A stretch of 64,000 bases of DNA from Pelagerythrobacter rhizovicinus (GCF_004135625.1 NZ_SDPV01000002.1:806001-870000); one strand, 5' to 3'; shown: positions 46,503 to 57,108, counted from the first letter of the stretch. A program made the numbers and translations. Notes: generated from the letters alone by a model not told the origin.

Positions 46503-47479
46503 CCGAATTTTCCGTTCTTGACCTCGTCCCGGTGCGCGAAGGCGGCACGCTGGAGGAGGCGTATGCCGCCACTGCCGAGCTCGCACGAGTGGCCGAGGCC
46601 ACCGGATGCACGCGCTTCTGGATCGCCGAGCATCACGCGATGGAGGGCATCGCCGGCGGAGCCACGTCTGTCGTGATCGCGCATGTCGGGCATGCGACGT
46701 CGAGCATTCGCATCGGCGCCGGCGGCATCATGCTGCCCAATCACAACCCGTTCGTGATTGCCGAGCAGTTCGGCACGCTCGCGGCTCTGTTCCCCGGACG
46801 AATCGATCTCGGGCTCGGACGCGCACCGGGCGCCGGACCGGAACTGCAACGCGCGCTGCGCAAGGACCTGCATCGCGCTGCCGAGCTCTTTCCGCAGGAC
46901 GTGGTCGAGCTGCGCGCCCTCCTGGCCGGCGATCCGGAGGTGCCCATCAGGGCTACACCGGGATTCGGCGCCGAGGTGGAGCTGTGGATGCTCGGATCGA
47001 GCCTGTTCGGTGCACAGCTCGCCGCGCGGCTCGGCCTCCCCTACGCCTTCGCAAGCCACTTCGCGCCGACGCACCTCGATGCGGCGCTGGAGGTCTACCG
47101 CCGCGACTTCCAGCCGTCGGAAGCCCTCGATCGGCCCCATGTCATGGCGGCAATGACCGTGTTCGTGGCCGAGAGCGAGGAGGAAGCCGAGCTGATCGCT
47201 TCGTCGCAGGCGCAGAGTTTCGTGCGGCTGCGCACAGGCAATCCGGGCAAACTGCCGCCGCCCGTGCCGGGATACCGCGACAGCCTGCCGCCGCAGGCGC
47301 GTGCGATTCTCGATCACATCGGGCAGGCCTCGGCCATCGGCGCACCCGAGCAGGTCAAGGCGAAGATCGACGCCTTCGTGGGGCGAACCGGCGCCGACGA
47401 GATCATGTTGTCGGGGGCAACGTACGATCCGGCGGCGCGCGTGCGATCGCTCGAGCTCCTCCAGAACGCCGTGCGTTAG
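46499..47479 (+). CDS. LLM-class flavin-dependent oxidoreductase
   Basis: A 326-residue luciferase-like monooxygenase or reductase using FMN or F420-type flavin. The sequence begins TEFSVLDLVPVREGGTLEEAYAATAELARVAEATGCTRFWIAEHHAMEG, the standard opening of the bacterial-luciferase-like MsnO8/YajO group. RIGAGGIMLPNHNPFVIAEQFGTLAALFPGRIDLGLGRAPG follows, which is the diagnostic stretch for this group. Substrate unknown. It is translationally coupled to the TPR gene. Confidence 0.92.
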   Translation: MTEFSVLDLVPVREGGTLEEAYAATAELARVAEATGCTRFWIAEHHAMEGIAGGATSVVIAHVGHATSSIRIGAGGIMLPNHNPFVIAEQFGTLAALFPGRIDLGLGRAPGAGPELQRALRKDLHRAAELFPQDVVELRALLAGDPEVPIRATPGFGAEVELWMLGSSLFGAQLAARLGLPYAFASHFAPTHLDAALEVYRRDFQPSEALDRPHVMAAMTVFVAESEEEAELIASSQAQSFVRLRTGNPGKLPPPVPGYRDSLPPQARAILDHIGQASAIGAPEQVKAKIDAFVGRTGADEIMLSGATYDPAARVRSLELLQNAVR

Positions 47480-47615
47480 GAAGCGCGTACGCCGTATGGT
47501 AAAGCGCGGCCGAGCCGGCTTGCGGGGCGAATGATTTGGGCGTAGGCGCGCAACATTATTACCGCGCCGTCGTGGCGCATGTGGCCGGGCGGAGATGCCC
47601 GATGGAGCGATTTCG

Positions 47616-50600
47616 ATGGGTTCCAAAGCAGCCGCGTCTTCGGACAAGCCGCGCCGCCGGCTGGCCGGTAGTTCCTCCCTGACCGAAGCGTTGACCGCGC
47701 GAATCTGCGAGTCGCTGCTGCCAGGCGACACTCCGTTCGCAACCGACAAGGTACGAGAGGCCGCCGCCTTCATGCTCGATACTGCGAGCCGGCGGGATCC
47801 GGGAGAAGCCGCAATCTCGCTCGCCTCGGCGACGGACGGGCGACGCTTCATGCGCATCGCGCTAATCAACGACGACATGCCCTTCCTGGTCGATTCGGTG
47901 GCCGCGACCATCGCGGCGCAGGGCCTCGCGATCGACCGGCTGGTCCACCCGGTGGTCCACATCCGCCGCGACGACGAGGGCGCGCTGAAGGCAATCGCCG
48001 CCGAGCGGGGCGAGGACACCCGCCGCGAGTCGATGATCTATGTCGAAACGGTACGTATCGATGCGCGCCAGCGCCGAGAGCTGGAGCGTGCGCTGCGCGT
48101 GACGCTGGCCGACGTCCGCGCCGCGGTCGCCGACTGGCCGAAGATGCGCGAGGCGATGCGCGACGATGCCGCGCGGATCGAAGACGCCGAAGGCGCCGAT
48201 CTCCTGCGCTGGCTCGAGAGCGGAATGCTGACGCAGCTCGGCCACGTCACCCGTTATCGCGACGGCAGCCATTCGAACCTGCTTGGCATCTGCCGCAAGA
48301 GCGCCCGTCAGATCCTGGCCGATGCGTCCTACGAACGGGCGTTCGACTGGTTCGGCGCGGCAGACGACGGGCGCGAGCTGCTCATCATCAAGGCGAACCG
48401 GGTTTCCAACGTCCACCGACGCGTGCCGCTCGACCTGTTTATCGTGCCGGTGCGCGAGAGCGGCAGGATCGTGGCTCTCTCGATTCATGCCGGCGTCTGG
48501 ACGAGTGCCGCGCTCGCCGCTGCGCCGACGCAGGTCCCGCGCCTGCGCGAGCGGCTGTCCAGCCTGATGGCGAAGTTCGACTTCGACGTCGGCGGCCATG
48601 CCGGCAAGGCACTGGTCCACGCGCTGACCGCGCTGCCGCACGATCTCGTGATCGGCTTTTCCGACGAGGATATCGAACGCGTCACAACCGCGATGATGAG
48701 CCTCGTCGACCGCCCGCGCCCCCGCCTCGCCCTAGTCGAGGCGCCGCTTGCACGCCATCTCTTCGCCTTCGTCTGGATGCCGCGCGACATGCTCGCGACC
48801 CAGGTGCGCCACCGCATCCAGGAACTGCTCGAAGAGGGCGCCGGCGCAACGCTGCTCGACTGGAGCCTGCAGGTCGAAGGGGGCAACCTGGCCATGCTGC
48901 GCTTCGTCCTCGACCTGCGCGGTGGAGAGCTCGCGACGCCCGAACTCGAGCTCGAGGCGCAGTTGCAGGCGATGCTGCGCGGTTGGGCCGAAGCGGTGGA
49001 AAGCGAACTGGCCCTCCAGATGGACGCCGGTCGCGCGGCGGCCGTGGCGACGCGTTTTGCCGAGGCCTTCCCCGCCGGGTACCGCACCGACTACGGCCCG
49101 GCCGAAGCCGCCCGCGACATCGCCCGCATGCGTCACCTTTCGGTCGCCGAAGCGGGCACACCGGACGGAGGCACGGCCCAGCGCGACGCGCGTCTCTATA
49201 CGCTCGACGGCGACCCCGAGGCGCGCCTGCGCCTCAAGATCTACGAGCACGAGGGTGCGCTGCCGCTGTCGGACGCCGTTCCCGCACTGGAAAACTTCGG
49301 TTTCCGGGTGCTTGCCGAAATTCCCACCGCGCTCGACGAAGGGCGGCTCGGCACGATCCACGATTTCACTCTTGCGCTGGCCGAGGGCGAGACGGCGGCA
49401 GGGCTGCTCGAACGTGCCGAGGCGATCGAGGAGGCGATCGCCGCCGTGCTCAACGGCCGGGCGGAGGACGACCCGTTCAATCGGCTGGTGATCGGCGCCG
49501 GCCTCAACGCGGGCGAAGCGAACTGGCTGCGCGCCTTCTATCGCTATCTGCGCCAGGCCGGTGTGACGTTCACCATCTACACGGTGGTCGACGCGCTCGA
49601 CCGCGCGCCCACTGTCACCCGCGCGATCGTCGGGCTCTTCGCGGCACGCCACGACCCGGCCTTCTCCGGCGACCGCGAAGCCGCAGAGAAGGACGCGGCG
49701 AACGCCATCCGGCAGGGTCTTGCGAAAGTGGTCGCGATCAACGACGATCGCCTGCTGCGGCTCTACGAAGCGCTCGTGCGCGCGATCCTGCGTACCAACG
49801 CCTTCGCCCCGGCGAGCCAGGAGGCGCTCGCGTTCAAGATCGATTCGGCGCTTGTGCCGGGGCTGCCCCGACCCGTCCCGTGGCGCGAGATCTTCGTCTA
49901 TTCGCGGCGCGTCGAAGGCATCCACCTGCGCGCGGGGCCGGTCGCGCGCGGCGGCCTCAGATGGTCGGATCGTCGCGACGACTTCCGCACTGAGATCCTC
50001 GGCCTGATGAAGGCGCAGCGCGTCAAGAATGCGGTCATTGTCCCGACCGGTGCAAAGGGCGGGTTCTATCCCAAGCAGTTGCCCGCTCCGGACCGGGATC
50101 GCGCGGCCTGGGCCGCCGAAGGGCAAGCGAGCTACGAGATCTTCATCCGCACCCTGCTGTCGGTGACCGACAACATCGCGGGCGACAAGGTGGTTCATCC
50201 GGAATCCGTGGTCATCCGGGACGGCGACGATCCCTACTTCGTGGTCGCCGCTGACAAGGGCACCGCGCGCTTCTCCGACGTCGCCAACGCAATCGCGCAG
50301 AAGCAGGACTTCTGGCTGGACGACGCTTTCGCCAGCGGCGGGTCGAATGGCTACGATCACAAGGCGATGGGGATCACCGCGCGCGGAGGCTGGGTCTCGG
50401 TCCAGCGCCACTTCCTCGAAATGGGCGTCGACGTGCAGACCGATCCGGTGCGGGTCGCAGGCTGCGGCGATATGTCGGGCGACGTGTTCGGCAACGGCAT
50501 GTTGTTGTCGAAGGCGATTCTGCTGGTGGCCGCTTTCGACCACCGCCACATCTTCATCGATCCCGATCCCGATCCGACGGTGAGCTGGAAGGAACGCAAG

Positions 50601-52340
50601 CGCCTGTTCGATCTGCCGTCCTCGAGCTGGGACGATTACGACAAGGCGCTGATCTCCAGGGGCGGCGGCGTCTGGCCGCGGACGATGAAGCGCATTCCGC
50701 TGTCCGCCGCAGTGCGCAAGATGCTCGACATCGAGGCCAAGGAGATCGAGCCCGAGGCGCTGATCTCCGCAATCCTCAAGGCCCCGGTCGACCTGATCTG
50801 GTTCGGCGGCATCGGCACTTATGTGAAGAGTTCGCTCGAGAACAACGTCCAGGTGGGCGACCCGTCGAACGACGCGCTGCGGGTCGATGCGGCGGAGATG
50901 CGCGCCCGGGTGATCGGCGAGGGCGCCAATCTCGGCGTGACGCAGGCGGGGCGCATCGATTTTGCGCTCGGCGGCGGGCGCATCAACACCGACTTCATCG
51001 ACAACTCGGCCGGCGTCGACTGTTCGGACAACGAGGTCAACATCAAGATCGCGCTTGCCGCCGCGACCCGCGCGGGTCGCCTGTCCGCGGCGAGGCGCAA
51101 CAAGCTGCTGGTCGAGATGACGGACGAGGTCGCCGAGCTGGTGCTTGAGGACAATCGGCTCCAGACGCTTGCGCTGTCGGTGGCTGAGCTCGGCGGCGCG
51201 AAGGCGACCGCCTCGCAGGTCCGGCTGATCGAGACGCTGGAAGACCGTGGTTACCTCGACCGGCGCACCGAGGGTCTTGCCGAGGGCGAGGCGCTGACGC
51301 GGCGCGCGAGCGACGGCACCGGGCTCACCAGGCCTGAGCTGGCCGTGCTTCTCTCCTCGACCAAGCTCGTGCTGCAGGACGCGATCGAGCAGAGCGGACT
51401 GCCCGACGATCCGGTGCTCGAGCCCGATCTGATCGAGTATTTCCCGGCCCCTATGCGGAGCAAGTTCAAGGCGCAGATCCTCGACCACAGGTTGCGCCGA
51501 CAGATCATCGCCACCAGCCTCGCCAACCGAATCGTCAATCGACTCGGTCTCGTCAATCCGTTCGAGCTGGCGGAAGAGGAAGGTGCCGATCTGGCCCAGG
51601 TCGCTGCGGCATTCGTCGCGGCGGAAAAGCTGTTCGCGCTGGAAGCGCTGTGGGACAGGCTCGACTATGCGGCGATGCCGGAAACGGCGCGGATCACGCT
51701 GTTCGACCGCGTGGCCGCGGCGATGCGCAGCCAGATGGCCGACCTTCTGCGCGCGGGCGTGGGCCGTGCAGGGCCGTCCCGGGTCATTGCAGAGCTGGCC
51801 AAGGGCGTTGGCGAACTCGCGGCGGGAACCGAGGGCCTGCTGGCCCCAGAATCGCGCCAGCAGTCGGCGAAGATACGAGCCGCTTTCGCAGAGATGGGCG
51901 CGCCCGAGGAGATCGCGTCGCAGGTCGCGCACCTGTTCGACATGGACGGCGCGGTCGGGCTCGCGAGCCTCGCGCGCGACGCGGATATCGGCGCGCGCGC
52001 GCTGACCGGCGCCTTCACCGACCTCGGCGCACGGCTGGGGCTCGACTGGGCGCAGGGCACCGCCGCCTTGATGGATCCCTCTGACGTCTGGGAACGTCTG
52101 CTCGTGGCCGGTCTCGCGCGCGACTTCCAGCAGATGCGGCTGGACTTCCTGCGCCGGCTCGCGCGCCGCAAGGATGCGAAGAAGGATCCCGTCGGTGCCG
52201 TGGGGGCGTGGGCCGAGGAGAACGCGGCGGCGATCCGCCAGTTTCGCGCGATGATCGGGCGAGCGCAGGCGCATTCGCCGGTCGCTCCCGCGATGCTCGC
52301 GCAGATCGCCAGTCAGGCGCGCAATCTGCTCGGGCGCTAG
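47616..52340 (+). CDS. NAD-specific glutamate dehydrogenase, large (about 180 kDa) type
   Basis: Deaminates glutamate to 2-oxoglutarate and ammonia with NAD+. The 1574-residue protein belongs to the very large bacterial GDH class. A long N-terminal region carries ACT-like and helical parts; the catalytic core from about residue 740 has VARGGLRWSDRRDDFRTEILGLMKAQRVKNAVIVPTGAKGGFYPKQ, with the substrate lysine in PTGAKGG. The NAD-binding part contains AGCGDMSGDVFGNGMLLS and GEGANLGVTQAGRIDFALGGGRINTDFIDNSAGVDCSDNEVNIK, and the C-terminus is helical. The start at 47616 (MGSKAAASS) has GGAG at 8 nt; an ATG at 47595 overlaps its own ribosome site. It opposes GltBD in direction of flux. Confidence 0.96.
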   Translation: MGSKAAASSDKPRRRLAGSSSLTEALTARICESLLPGDTPFATDKVREAAAFMLDTASRRDPGEAAISLASATDGRRFMRIALINDDMPFLVDSVAATIAAQGLAIDRLVHPVVHIRRDDEGALKAIAAERGEDTRRESMIYVETVRIDARQRRELERALRVTLADVRAAVADWPKMREAMRDDAARIEDAEGADLLRWLESGMLTQLGHVTRYRDGSHSNLLGICRKSARQILADASYERAFDWFGAADDGRELLIIKANRVSNVHRRVPLDLFIVPVRESGRIVALSIHAGVWTSAALAAAPTQVPRLRERLSSLMAKFDFDVGGHAGKALVHALTALPHDLVIGFSDEDIERVTTAMMSLVDRPRPRLALVEAPLARHLFAFVWMPRDMLATQVRHRIQELLEEGAGATLLDWSLQVEGGNLAMLRFVLDLRGGELATPELELEAQLQAMLRGWAEAVESELALQMDAGRAAAVATRFAEAFPAGYRTDYGPAEAARDIARMRHLSVAEAGTPDGGTAQRDARLYTLDGDPEARLRLKIYEHEGALPLSDAVPALENFGFRVLAEIPTALDEGRLGTIHDFTLALAEGETAAGLLERAEAIEEAIAAVLNGRAEDDPFNRLVIGAGLNAGEANWLRAFYRYLRQAGVTFTIYTVVDALDRAPTVTRAIVGLFAARHDPAFSGDREAAEKDAANAIRQGLAKVVAINDDRLLRLYEALVRAILRTNAFAPASQEALAFKIDSALVPGLPRPVPWREIFVYSRRVEGIHLRAGPVARGGLRWSDRRDDFRTEILGLMKAQRVKNAVIVPTGAKGGFYPKQLPAPDRDRAAWAAEGQASYEIFIRTLLSVTDNIAGDKVVHPESVVIRDGDDPYFVVAADKGTARFSDVANAIAQKQDFWLDDAFASGGSNGYDHKAMGITARGGWVSVQRHFLEMGVDVQTDPVRVAGCGDMSGDVFGNGMLLSKAILLVAAFDHRHIFIDPDPDPTVSWKERKRLFDLPSSSWDDYDKALISRGGGVWPRTMKRIPLSAAVRKMLDIEAKEIEPEALISAILKAPVDLIWFGGIGTYVKSSLENNVQVGDPSNDALRVDAAEMRARVIGEGANLGVTQAGRIDFALGGGRINTDFIDNSAGVDCSDNEVNIKIALAAATRAGRLSAARRNKLLVEMTDEVAELVLEDNRLQTLALSVAELGGAKATASQVRLIETLEDRGYLDRRTEGLAEGEALTRRASDGTGLTRPELAVLLSSTKLVLQDAIEQSGLPDDPVLEPDLIEYFPAPMRSKFKAQILDHRLRRQIIATSLANRIVNRLGLVNPFELAEEEGADLAQVAAAFVAAEKLFALEALWDRLDYAAMPETARITLFDRVAAAMRSQMADLLRAGVGRAGPSRVIAELAKGVGELAAGTEGLLAPESRQQSAKIRAAFAEMGAPEEIASQVAHLFDMDGAVGLASLARDADIGARALTGAFTDLGARLGLDWAQGTAALMDPSDVWERLLVAGLARDFQQMRLDFLRRLARRKDAKKDPVGAVGAWAEENAAAIRQFRAMIGRAQAHSPVAPAMLAQIASQARNLLGR

Positions 52341-52398
52341 CTGCCTACCCCCACGCGAGGGTTGACCCGGGAGGCAATTTCCCCAAACCCCGCAGGGC

Positions 52399-53625
52399 AT
52401 GGAACGCGCTGACATCGTCATCGTCGGCACCGGGCATGGCGGCGCGCAGGCCGCTATCGCCTTGCGCCAGAACGGATTTGCCGGCTCGATCGCTATGATC
52501 GGGCGGGACAGCGAGCCGCCGTACGAGCGGCCGCCGCTGTCGAAGGAATATCTCGCCGGCGAGAAGCCGTTCGAACGGATCTGCATCCGGCCGCCGCAGT
52601 TCTGGGCCGACAAGGGCATCGCACTGCGGCTACGCACCTCGGTGGTCGAAGTCGACCCGGCGGCGCGCGAGATCGTCCTCTCCGATGAAAGCCGCATGGG
52701 TTACGGGCAGCTCATCTGGGCGGCGGGTGGCGAGCCGCGGAGACTCTCCTGCTCGGGGGCGGACCTCGCCGGCGTCCACTCGGTACGCACCCGCGCCGAC
52801 GTCGACCGGATGATCGCCGAACTCCAGGCGGGTGCACGCCGCGCGGTTGTGATCGGCGGCGGCTATATCGGGCTCGAGGCAGCGGCCGTGCTGCGCAAGC
52901 TCGGTTGCGAGGTGACCCTTGTGGAAGCCCTTCCGCGCGTGCTCGCGCGCGTCGCGGGGGAGGAGCTCTCGCGCTTTTACGAAGAGCAACACCGCGCGCA
53001 GGGAGTTGACGTCCGCCTCGAGGCGACGGTTGAGTGCATAGAGGGCGACGGCGACCGCGTGACCGGCGTGGCACTCGGCAACGGAGAGGTCATACCCGCG
53101 GATCTGGTGGTGGTCGGCATCGGGATCGTGCCGTCGGTCGGGCCTCTCATCGCGGCAGGTGCTGCGGGTGCGAACGGCGTGGACGTGGACGAGTTCTGCC
53201 GCACTTCGCTCGACGACATCTATGCGATCGGCGACTGCGCCGCGCACGCCAATCCCTATGCCGACGGCGCCGTGATCCGGCTCGAATCGGTCCAGAACGC
53301 CAACGACATGGCGACCACGGCGGCGAAGGCGATCTGCGGCGATCCGCAGCCCTTCAACGCCGTCCCCTGGTTTTGGTCCAACCAGTACGACCTGCGCCTG
53401 CAGACCGTCGGTCTCTCGATGGACCACGACGAGACCGTGCTGCGCGGTGATCCCGCAACGCGCAAGTTCTCGATCGTCTATCTCAAGGAAGGCCGCGTGA
53501 CCGCGCTCGACTGCGTGAACGCGACCAGGGACTACGCGCAAGGGCGCAAGCTGGTCGAGGCCGGCGCGAAGCCGGAGCGCGAGGCCCTGGCCGATCCGGA
53601 GATCTCGCTCAAGGCGCTGGTCTGA
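52399..53625 (+). CDS. FAD/NADH-dependent ferredoxin reductase, P450-partner type
   Basis: Passes electrons from NADH to a 2Fe-2S ferredoxin. The 408-residue protein has the FAD-binding [26 protein letters not shown] at the N-terminus, [15 protein letters not shown] near residue 45, the NADH-binding [29 protein letters not shown] near residue 155, and [18 protein letters not shown] near residue 275. It is like putidaredoxin/rhodocoxin reductases and the ArR reductase of Novosphingobium. A CYP153 gene lies 4.3 kb downstream, but no ferredoxin is in the window. Its last 17 nt overlap the end of the convergent queG. Confidence 0.93.
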   Translation: MERADIVIVGTGHGGAQAAIALRQNGFAGSIAMIGRDSEPPYERPPLSKEYLAGEKPFERICIRPPQFWADKGIALRLRTSVVEVDPAAREIVLSDESRMGYGQLIWAAGGEPRRLSCSGADLAGVHSVRTRADVDRMIAELQAGARRAVVIGGGYIGLEAAAVLRKLGCEVTLVEALPRVLARVAGEELSRFYEEQHRAQGVDVRLEATVECIEGDGDRVTGVALGNGEVIPADLVVVGIGIVPSVGPLIAAGAAGANGVDVDEFCRTSLDDIYAIGDCAAHANPYADGAVIRLESVQNANDMATTAAKAICGDPQPFNAVPWFWSNQYDLRLQTVGLSMDHDETVLRGDPATRKFSIVYLKEGRVTALDCVNATRDYAQGRKLVEAGAKPEREALADPEISLKALV

Positions 53626-54670
53626 GTTCGGCGAGCGCCCATTCGGCCGCTTCGGCAACCACCGGATCGCGATCGCCGGTCAGTTCCGCGACCTGATCGA
53701 TCAGCCCGGCATCCCCGCTGTTGCCTGCGGCGATCAGGCAGTTGCGCACGAACCGGTTGCGCCCGATGCGCTTGATCGGCGAACCCGAGAAGAGCTGGCG
53801 GAACCCTGCATCGTCGAGCGCAAGCAACTCGGCAAGCCGCGGCGCGGCAAGTTCGGCGCGCGGAAGAAAGGCGAGATTGCGCGCCGCCGCGTCGGCGAAC
53901 TTGTTCCACGGACACACCGCAAGGCAGTCGTCGCACCCATAAATGCGATTGCCCATTGCCTTGCGGAACTCGTGAGGGATCGGCCCCTTGTGCTCGATGG
54001 TGAGGTAGGAAATGCAGCGGCGGGCGTCGAGGCGGTAGGGTTCGGGGAAGGCGTCAGTCGGACAGGCGTCCTGGCAAGAGCGGCAGGAGCCGCAGCGGTC
54101 GGAATGTAGCGCGTCGGGGGCGAGTTCCACCGTGGTGTAGATCGCGGCGAGGAACAGCCAGTTGCCATGCTCGCGGCTGACGAGATTGGTGTGCTTACCC
54201 TGCCAGCCAAGGCCCGCCATCTGGCCGAGCGGCTTTTCCATCACCGGCGCGGTGTCGACGAAGACCTTGAGCTCCGTCCCCGGCGCCCGCGCCACCAGCC
54301 AGCGCGCGAGCGCCTTGGCCGCCTTCTTCACCGTGTCGTGATAGTCGCGCCCCTGCGCATAGACCGAGATCCGCGCGCGGTCATGCGCCTCCGCCAGCTC
54401 CAGCGGATCGACAGCAGGCGCGTAGCTCATGCCGAGCGCGATCACGCTCTTTGCCTCGGGCCACATCGACTGCGGCCCCTGCCGCACTTCGGCACGATCC
54501 TCCATCCAGCCCATCGAGCCGTGATGCCCGGCCGCAATCCATTCGGAGAGCCGCCGTGCGCGCAGCGGATCGTCCACGGCCGGCGCAATGCCCACCGCGA
54601 CGAACCCCAGCCGCCGGGCCTCGGCGATCAGGTCCTTGCGCAACGGGTCGTTTTCTCGCGCGTCGGCCAC
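53609..54670 (-). CDS. queG: Epoxyqueuosine reductase
   Basis: Performs the last step of queuosine synthesis in tRNA, reducing epoxyqueuosine with a cobalamin and two 4Fe-4S clusters. The 353-residue protein has the catalytic Asp139 in [30 protein letters not shown] and cysteines at 193, 196, 199, 203 ([16 protein letters not shown]) and 219, 246, 249, 253 ([19 protein letters not shown]). The C-terminal HEAT-like repeats contain [17 protein letters not shown] and [18 protein letters not shown]. The start is GTG at 54670 with AGGAG upstream. Divergent from the ABC exporter genes. Confidence 0.96.
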   Translation of the reverse strand: MADARENDPLRKDLIAEARRLGFVAVGIAPAVDDPLRARRLSEWIAAGHHGSMGWMEDRAEVRQGPQSMWPEAKSVIALGMSYAPAVDPLELAEAHDRARISVYAQGRDYHDTVKKAAKALARWLVARAPGTELKVFVDTAPVMEKPLGQMAGLGWQGKHTNLVSREHGNWLFLAAIYTTVELAPDALHSDRCGSCRSCQDACPTDAFPEPYRLDARRCISYLTIEHKGPIPHEFRKAMGNRIYGCDDCLAVCPWNKFADAAARNLAFLPRAELAAPRLAELLALDDAGFRQLFSGSPIKRIGRNRFVRNCLIAAGNSGDAGLIDQVAELTGDRDPVVAEAAEWALAELRPAP

Positions 54671-54741
54671 GCTTGGACTTGCTCCTGCATAGGCACGGGC
54701 GCTACGGCCCGCACATGGACACCGCGCTAGGCGATCCGCTC

Positions 54742-55710
54742 ATGGCGAGCAACGATACCGCAAGCGCGGGCCGGGCCCCGGCGATCGAGGCCCGCGGCTT
54801 GGTCAAGCAATTCGAGGGTACCACCGCGGTCGATGGGATTGACCTGACCGTACCCGAAGGCGCGATCTACGGCATTCTGGGCCCCAATGGCGCAGGCAAG
54901 ACGACGACGCTGCGCATGCTGCTGGGGATCATCGACCCGGACGAGGGCGTGCGCCGCGTGCTCGGCCGCGACGATCCGCACGATATCGCACGACTGATCG
55001 GCTACCTGCCGGAGGAGCGCGGGCTCTATCCGGCGATGAAGGCAGTCGAGGCGATCGCCTTCATGGGCGCGCTGCGCGGCGTGCCGCTCGCCGAAGGGCG
55101 CCGCCGCGGACGCGAGCTGCTCGAGGGTCACGGCCTCGGTCATGCCGCCGACAAGCAGATCCGCCAGCTCTCCAAGGGCATGGCCCAGACCGTCCAACTC
55201 CTCGGCACGCTGGTCCACCGCCCGCGGCTGGTGGTCCTCGACGAGCCGTTCTCCGGCCTCGACGCGATCAACCAGGGCAAGCTCGAGGGGCTGATCCGCA
55301 ACCTCGCCGCAGACGGGACAACCGTGATCTTCTCGACCCACGTGATCGCCCATGCCGAGCGCCTGTGCGAGCAAGTCGCAATCATCGCCGGGGGCAAAGT
55401 TCCCTACGCCGGATCGGTCGACGCGGCGCGCGACCGCATCCCGGCGCAAGTCCGCCTGGAAACCCGCGCGCGGGAGGGCCGCTGGCGCGACGCGCTGCCC
55501 GCCGATGCCCGGCGCGAGGGCGACTACTGGTACTTCCCCCTGCCCGAAACGGGCATCGAGCCGCTGCTGCGCGCGCTGATCGAAGGCGAGGCGGGCATCC
55601 TGTCGCTCTCGATCGAGCGCGCCGGACTGCACGACGCCTTTGTCGATATCGCCGGCGAGGCCGCGGCGCGCGCGCTCGATGAGCAGAGCCCGGCGGAGGC
55701 CGTGCAATGA
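54742..55710 (+). CDS. ABC transporter ATP-binding protein, NatA-like
   Basis: The ATPase of a two-component ABC-2 exporter. The 322-residue protein has Walker A GPNGAGKTTT near residue 56, the signature LSKGMAQ near residue 143, Walker B RLVVLDEPFSGLDAINQ near residue 163 and the switch His in IFSTHVIAHAERLCEQ. A C-terminal extension of about 100 residues follows, as in NatA. An upstream ATG at 54715 would add 9 residues and cannot be excluded; 54742 has the better purine stretch (AGGCGA). It is coupled to the permease gene by ATGA. Confidence 0.93.
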   Translation: MASNDTASAGRAPAIEARGLVKQFEGTTAVDGIDLTVPEGAIYGILGPNGAGKTTTLRMLLGIIDPDEGVRRVLGRDDPHDIARLIGYLPEERGLYPAMKAVEAIAFMGALRGVPLAEGRRRGRELLEGHGLGHAADKQIRQLSKGMAQTVQLLGTLVHRPRLVVLDEPFSGLDAINQGKLEGLIRNLAADGTTVIFSTHVIAHAERLCEQVAIIAGGKVPYAGSVDAARDRIPAQVRLETRAREGRWRDALPADARREGDYWYFPLPETGIEPLLRALIEGEAGILSLSIERAGLHDAFVDIAGEAAARALDEQSPAEAVQ

Positions 55711-56954
55711 CCCCGGCCAATTCGCGAGCAAAGGCCCGCCTCCCCCTGGCCCGCGCGGCCTTCGTGATTGCGCGGCGCGATTTCACCGCGATCCTGTTCA
55801 GCAAGTCGTTCCTGTTCTTCCTGCTCGGCCCGCTGTTCTTCCTCGCGATCGGCGGCGTCGCCGGCCTGCTGAGCTCGCAGGCGGCCCGCAGCGCCGACAA
55901 CCCGCGGCTGGCGGTGGCGATGGCACCCGCCGACTCGGCCGCCTTCGCCGCGGCGCACGCGCGCCTCGCCGATCTCGTCGACCTGCCCGACATCGAGACG
56001 GTCGAGGCCGGCATGGCAGACGACGTCGGTGCACTGCTCGGCGATACCGACCAGAACTTCGGCGCGGTCCTGAGCGGTTCGCTGGCCGCCCCGCGCCTGA
56101 GCGGAACACAAGACCGTATCGAGCGATGGCGAGGCCCGGTCGCACTGGTGGCCGCCGAAGCCGGATCCGCAGGCCCAGCCGACTACCCGCAAGTCTCGCT
56201 CGTGCCGACGGCGACGAGCGTAGCGCAGGAACGCAGCGCCAATGCGGCAACCGCTACGGCCGCGGTGACGCTGCTGTTCCTTCTCTCGATGCTGCTGGCG
56301 GGCATGGTCATGTCCAACCTCGTCGAGGAGAAGGCCAACAAGATCATCGAGATCCTCGCTGCCGCCGTGCCGATGGACGCGGTCTTCTTCGGCAAGCTGT
56401 TCGCGATGCTCGCGCTCAGCTTCGTCGGCATCGCGGTGTGGGGCGGCGTCGGCGGCGCAATCGCGCTCGCCGGCAACCTGCTGGAGCAGATGCCGGCGCC
56501 GGCGATCGGCTGGCCGGCCTTCGCCGTGCTGTTCCTCGTCTATTTCGCGATGGCCTATCTGCTGATCGGCTCGATCTTCCTTGCGATCGGATCGATGGCG
56601 CCGACCGTGCGCGATGTGCAGACCCTGTCGATGCCGGCGACGATCCTCCAGCTCCTGGTCTTCTTCCTCGCCAGCTACGCGATGACCGATCCGGGATCGC
56701 CGGTCGAGCTGTTCGCGATCGTGTTCCCGCTCAGCTCGCCCTACGCGATGATCGCGCGCGCCGCGCAGGAACCGGCGCTATGGCCCCATGCGCTCGCGAT
56801 CTTCTGGCAGATCGCCGCGGTGGCGCTGTTCGTGCGCCTGGGCGCGCGGCTGTTCCGCAAGCGCGTGATGAAGTCGGGCCCGGCGCAGGCGAGCAAGCGG
56901 CGCTTCTGGAACCGCGGAGGCGCGGCGCGAGCCAACGAGGTCGTAGACTCATGA
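55707..56954 (+). CDS. ABC-2 type permease, NatB-like
   Basis: A 415-residue membrane subunit. One helix near the N-terminus (SFLFFLLGPLFFLAIGGVAGLL) is followed by a large periplasmic domain of about 170 residues (IETVEAGMADDVGALLGDTDQNFGAVL). The C-terminal membrane domain of five to six helices begins at ATAAVTLLFLLSMLLAGMVMSN and contains NLVEEKANKIIEILAAAVPMDAVFFGKLFAM, the motif typical of NatB/YhaP permeases. Exports Na+ in the Bacillus prototype; the substrate here is not determined. Starts within the ATP-binding gene (ATGA). Confidence 0.93.
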   Translation: MTPANSRAKARLPLARAAFVIARRDFTAILFSKSFLFFLLGPLFFLAIGGVAGLLSSQAARSADNPRLAVAMAPADSAAFAAAHARLADLVDLPDIETVEAGMADDVGALLGDTDQNFGAVLSGSLAAPRLSGTQDRIERWRGPVALVAAEAGSAGPADYPQVSLVPTATSVAQERSANAATATAAVTLLFLLSMLLAGMVMSNLVEEKANKIIEILAAAVPMDAVFFGKLFAMLALSFVGIAVWGGVGGAIALAGNLLEQMPAPAIGWPAFAVLFLVYFAMAYLLIGSIFLAIGSMAPTVRDVQTLSMPATILQLLVFFLASYAMTDPGSPVELFAIVFPLSSPYAMIARAAQEPALWPHALAIFWQIAAVALFVRLGARLFRKRVMKSGPAQASKRRFWNRGGAARANEVVDS

Positions 56955-57041
56955 AGTGGTCGGTCGGCTAACGACCCTTTTGCAACCGTTGCCGTCTCAT
57001 TCGGGACTTTCCGAAAGCGGACAGGCTTCTGACCCACGTTG

Positions 57042-57108
57042 TGACGCTCCGTAGCCCGCTGAAAAGCTGGGACGGGCTACTGGCGTCAGAACCGATCGGT
57101 TTTGACGC
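57042..57108. promoter_or_regulatory. Nested inverted repeats with competing pairings upstream of the 57191 gene
   Basis: TGACGC at 57042-57047 and GCGTCA at 57083-57088 enclose a second pair, GTAGCCCG (57051-57058) and CGGGCTAC (57073-57080). The same GCGTCA can instead pair with TGACGC at 57103-57108, forming a 26-nt palindrome (57083-57108) whose core AACCGATCGGTT is perfect. The two foldings exclude each other, like an RNA switch or an overlapping operator. Confidence 0.55.

Noticed and set aside
48732-52697. A long minus-strand open frame across the glutamate dehydrogenase gene.
   Set aside because: Shadow of the real gene for the same reason; no family features and no ribosome site.
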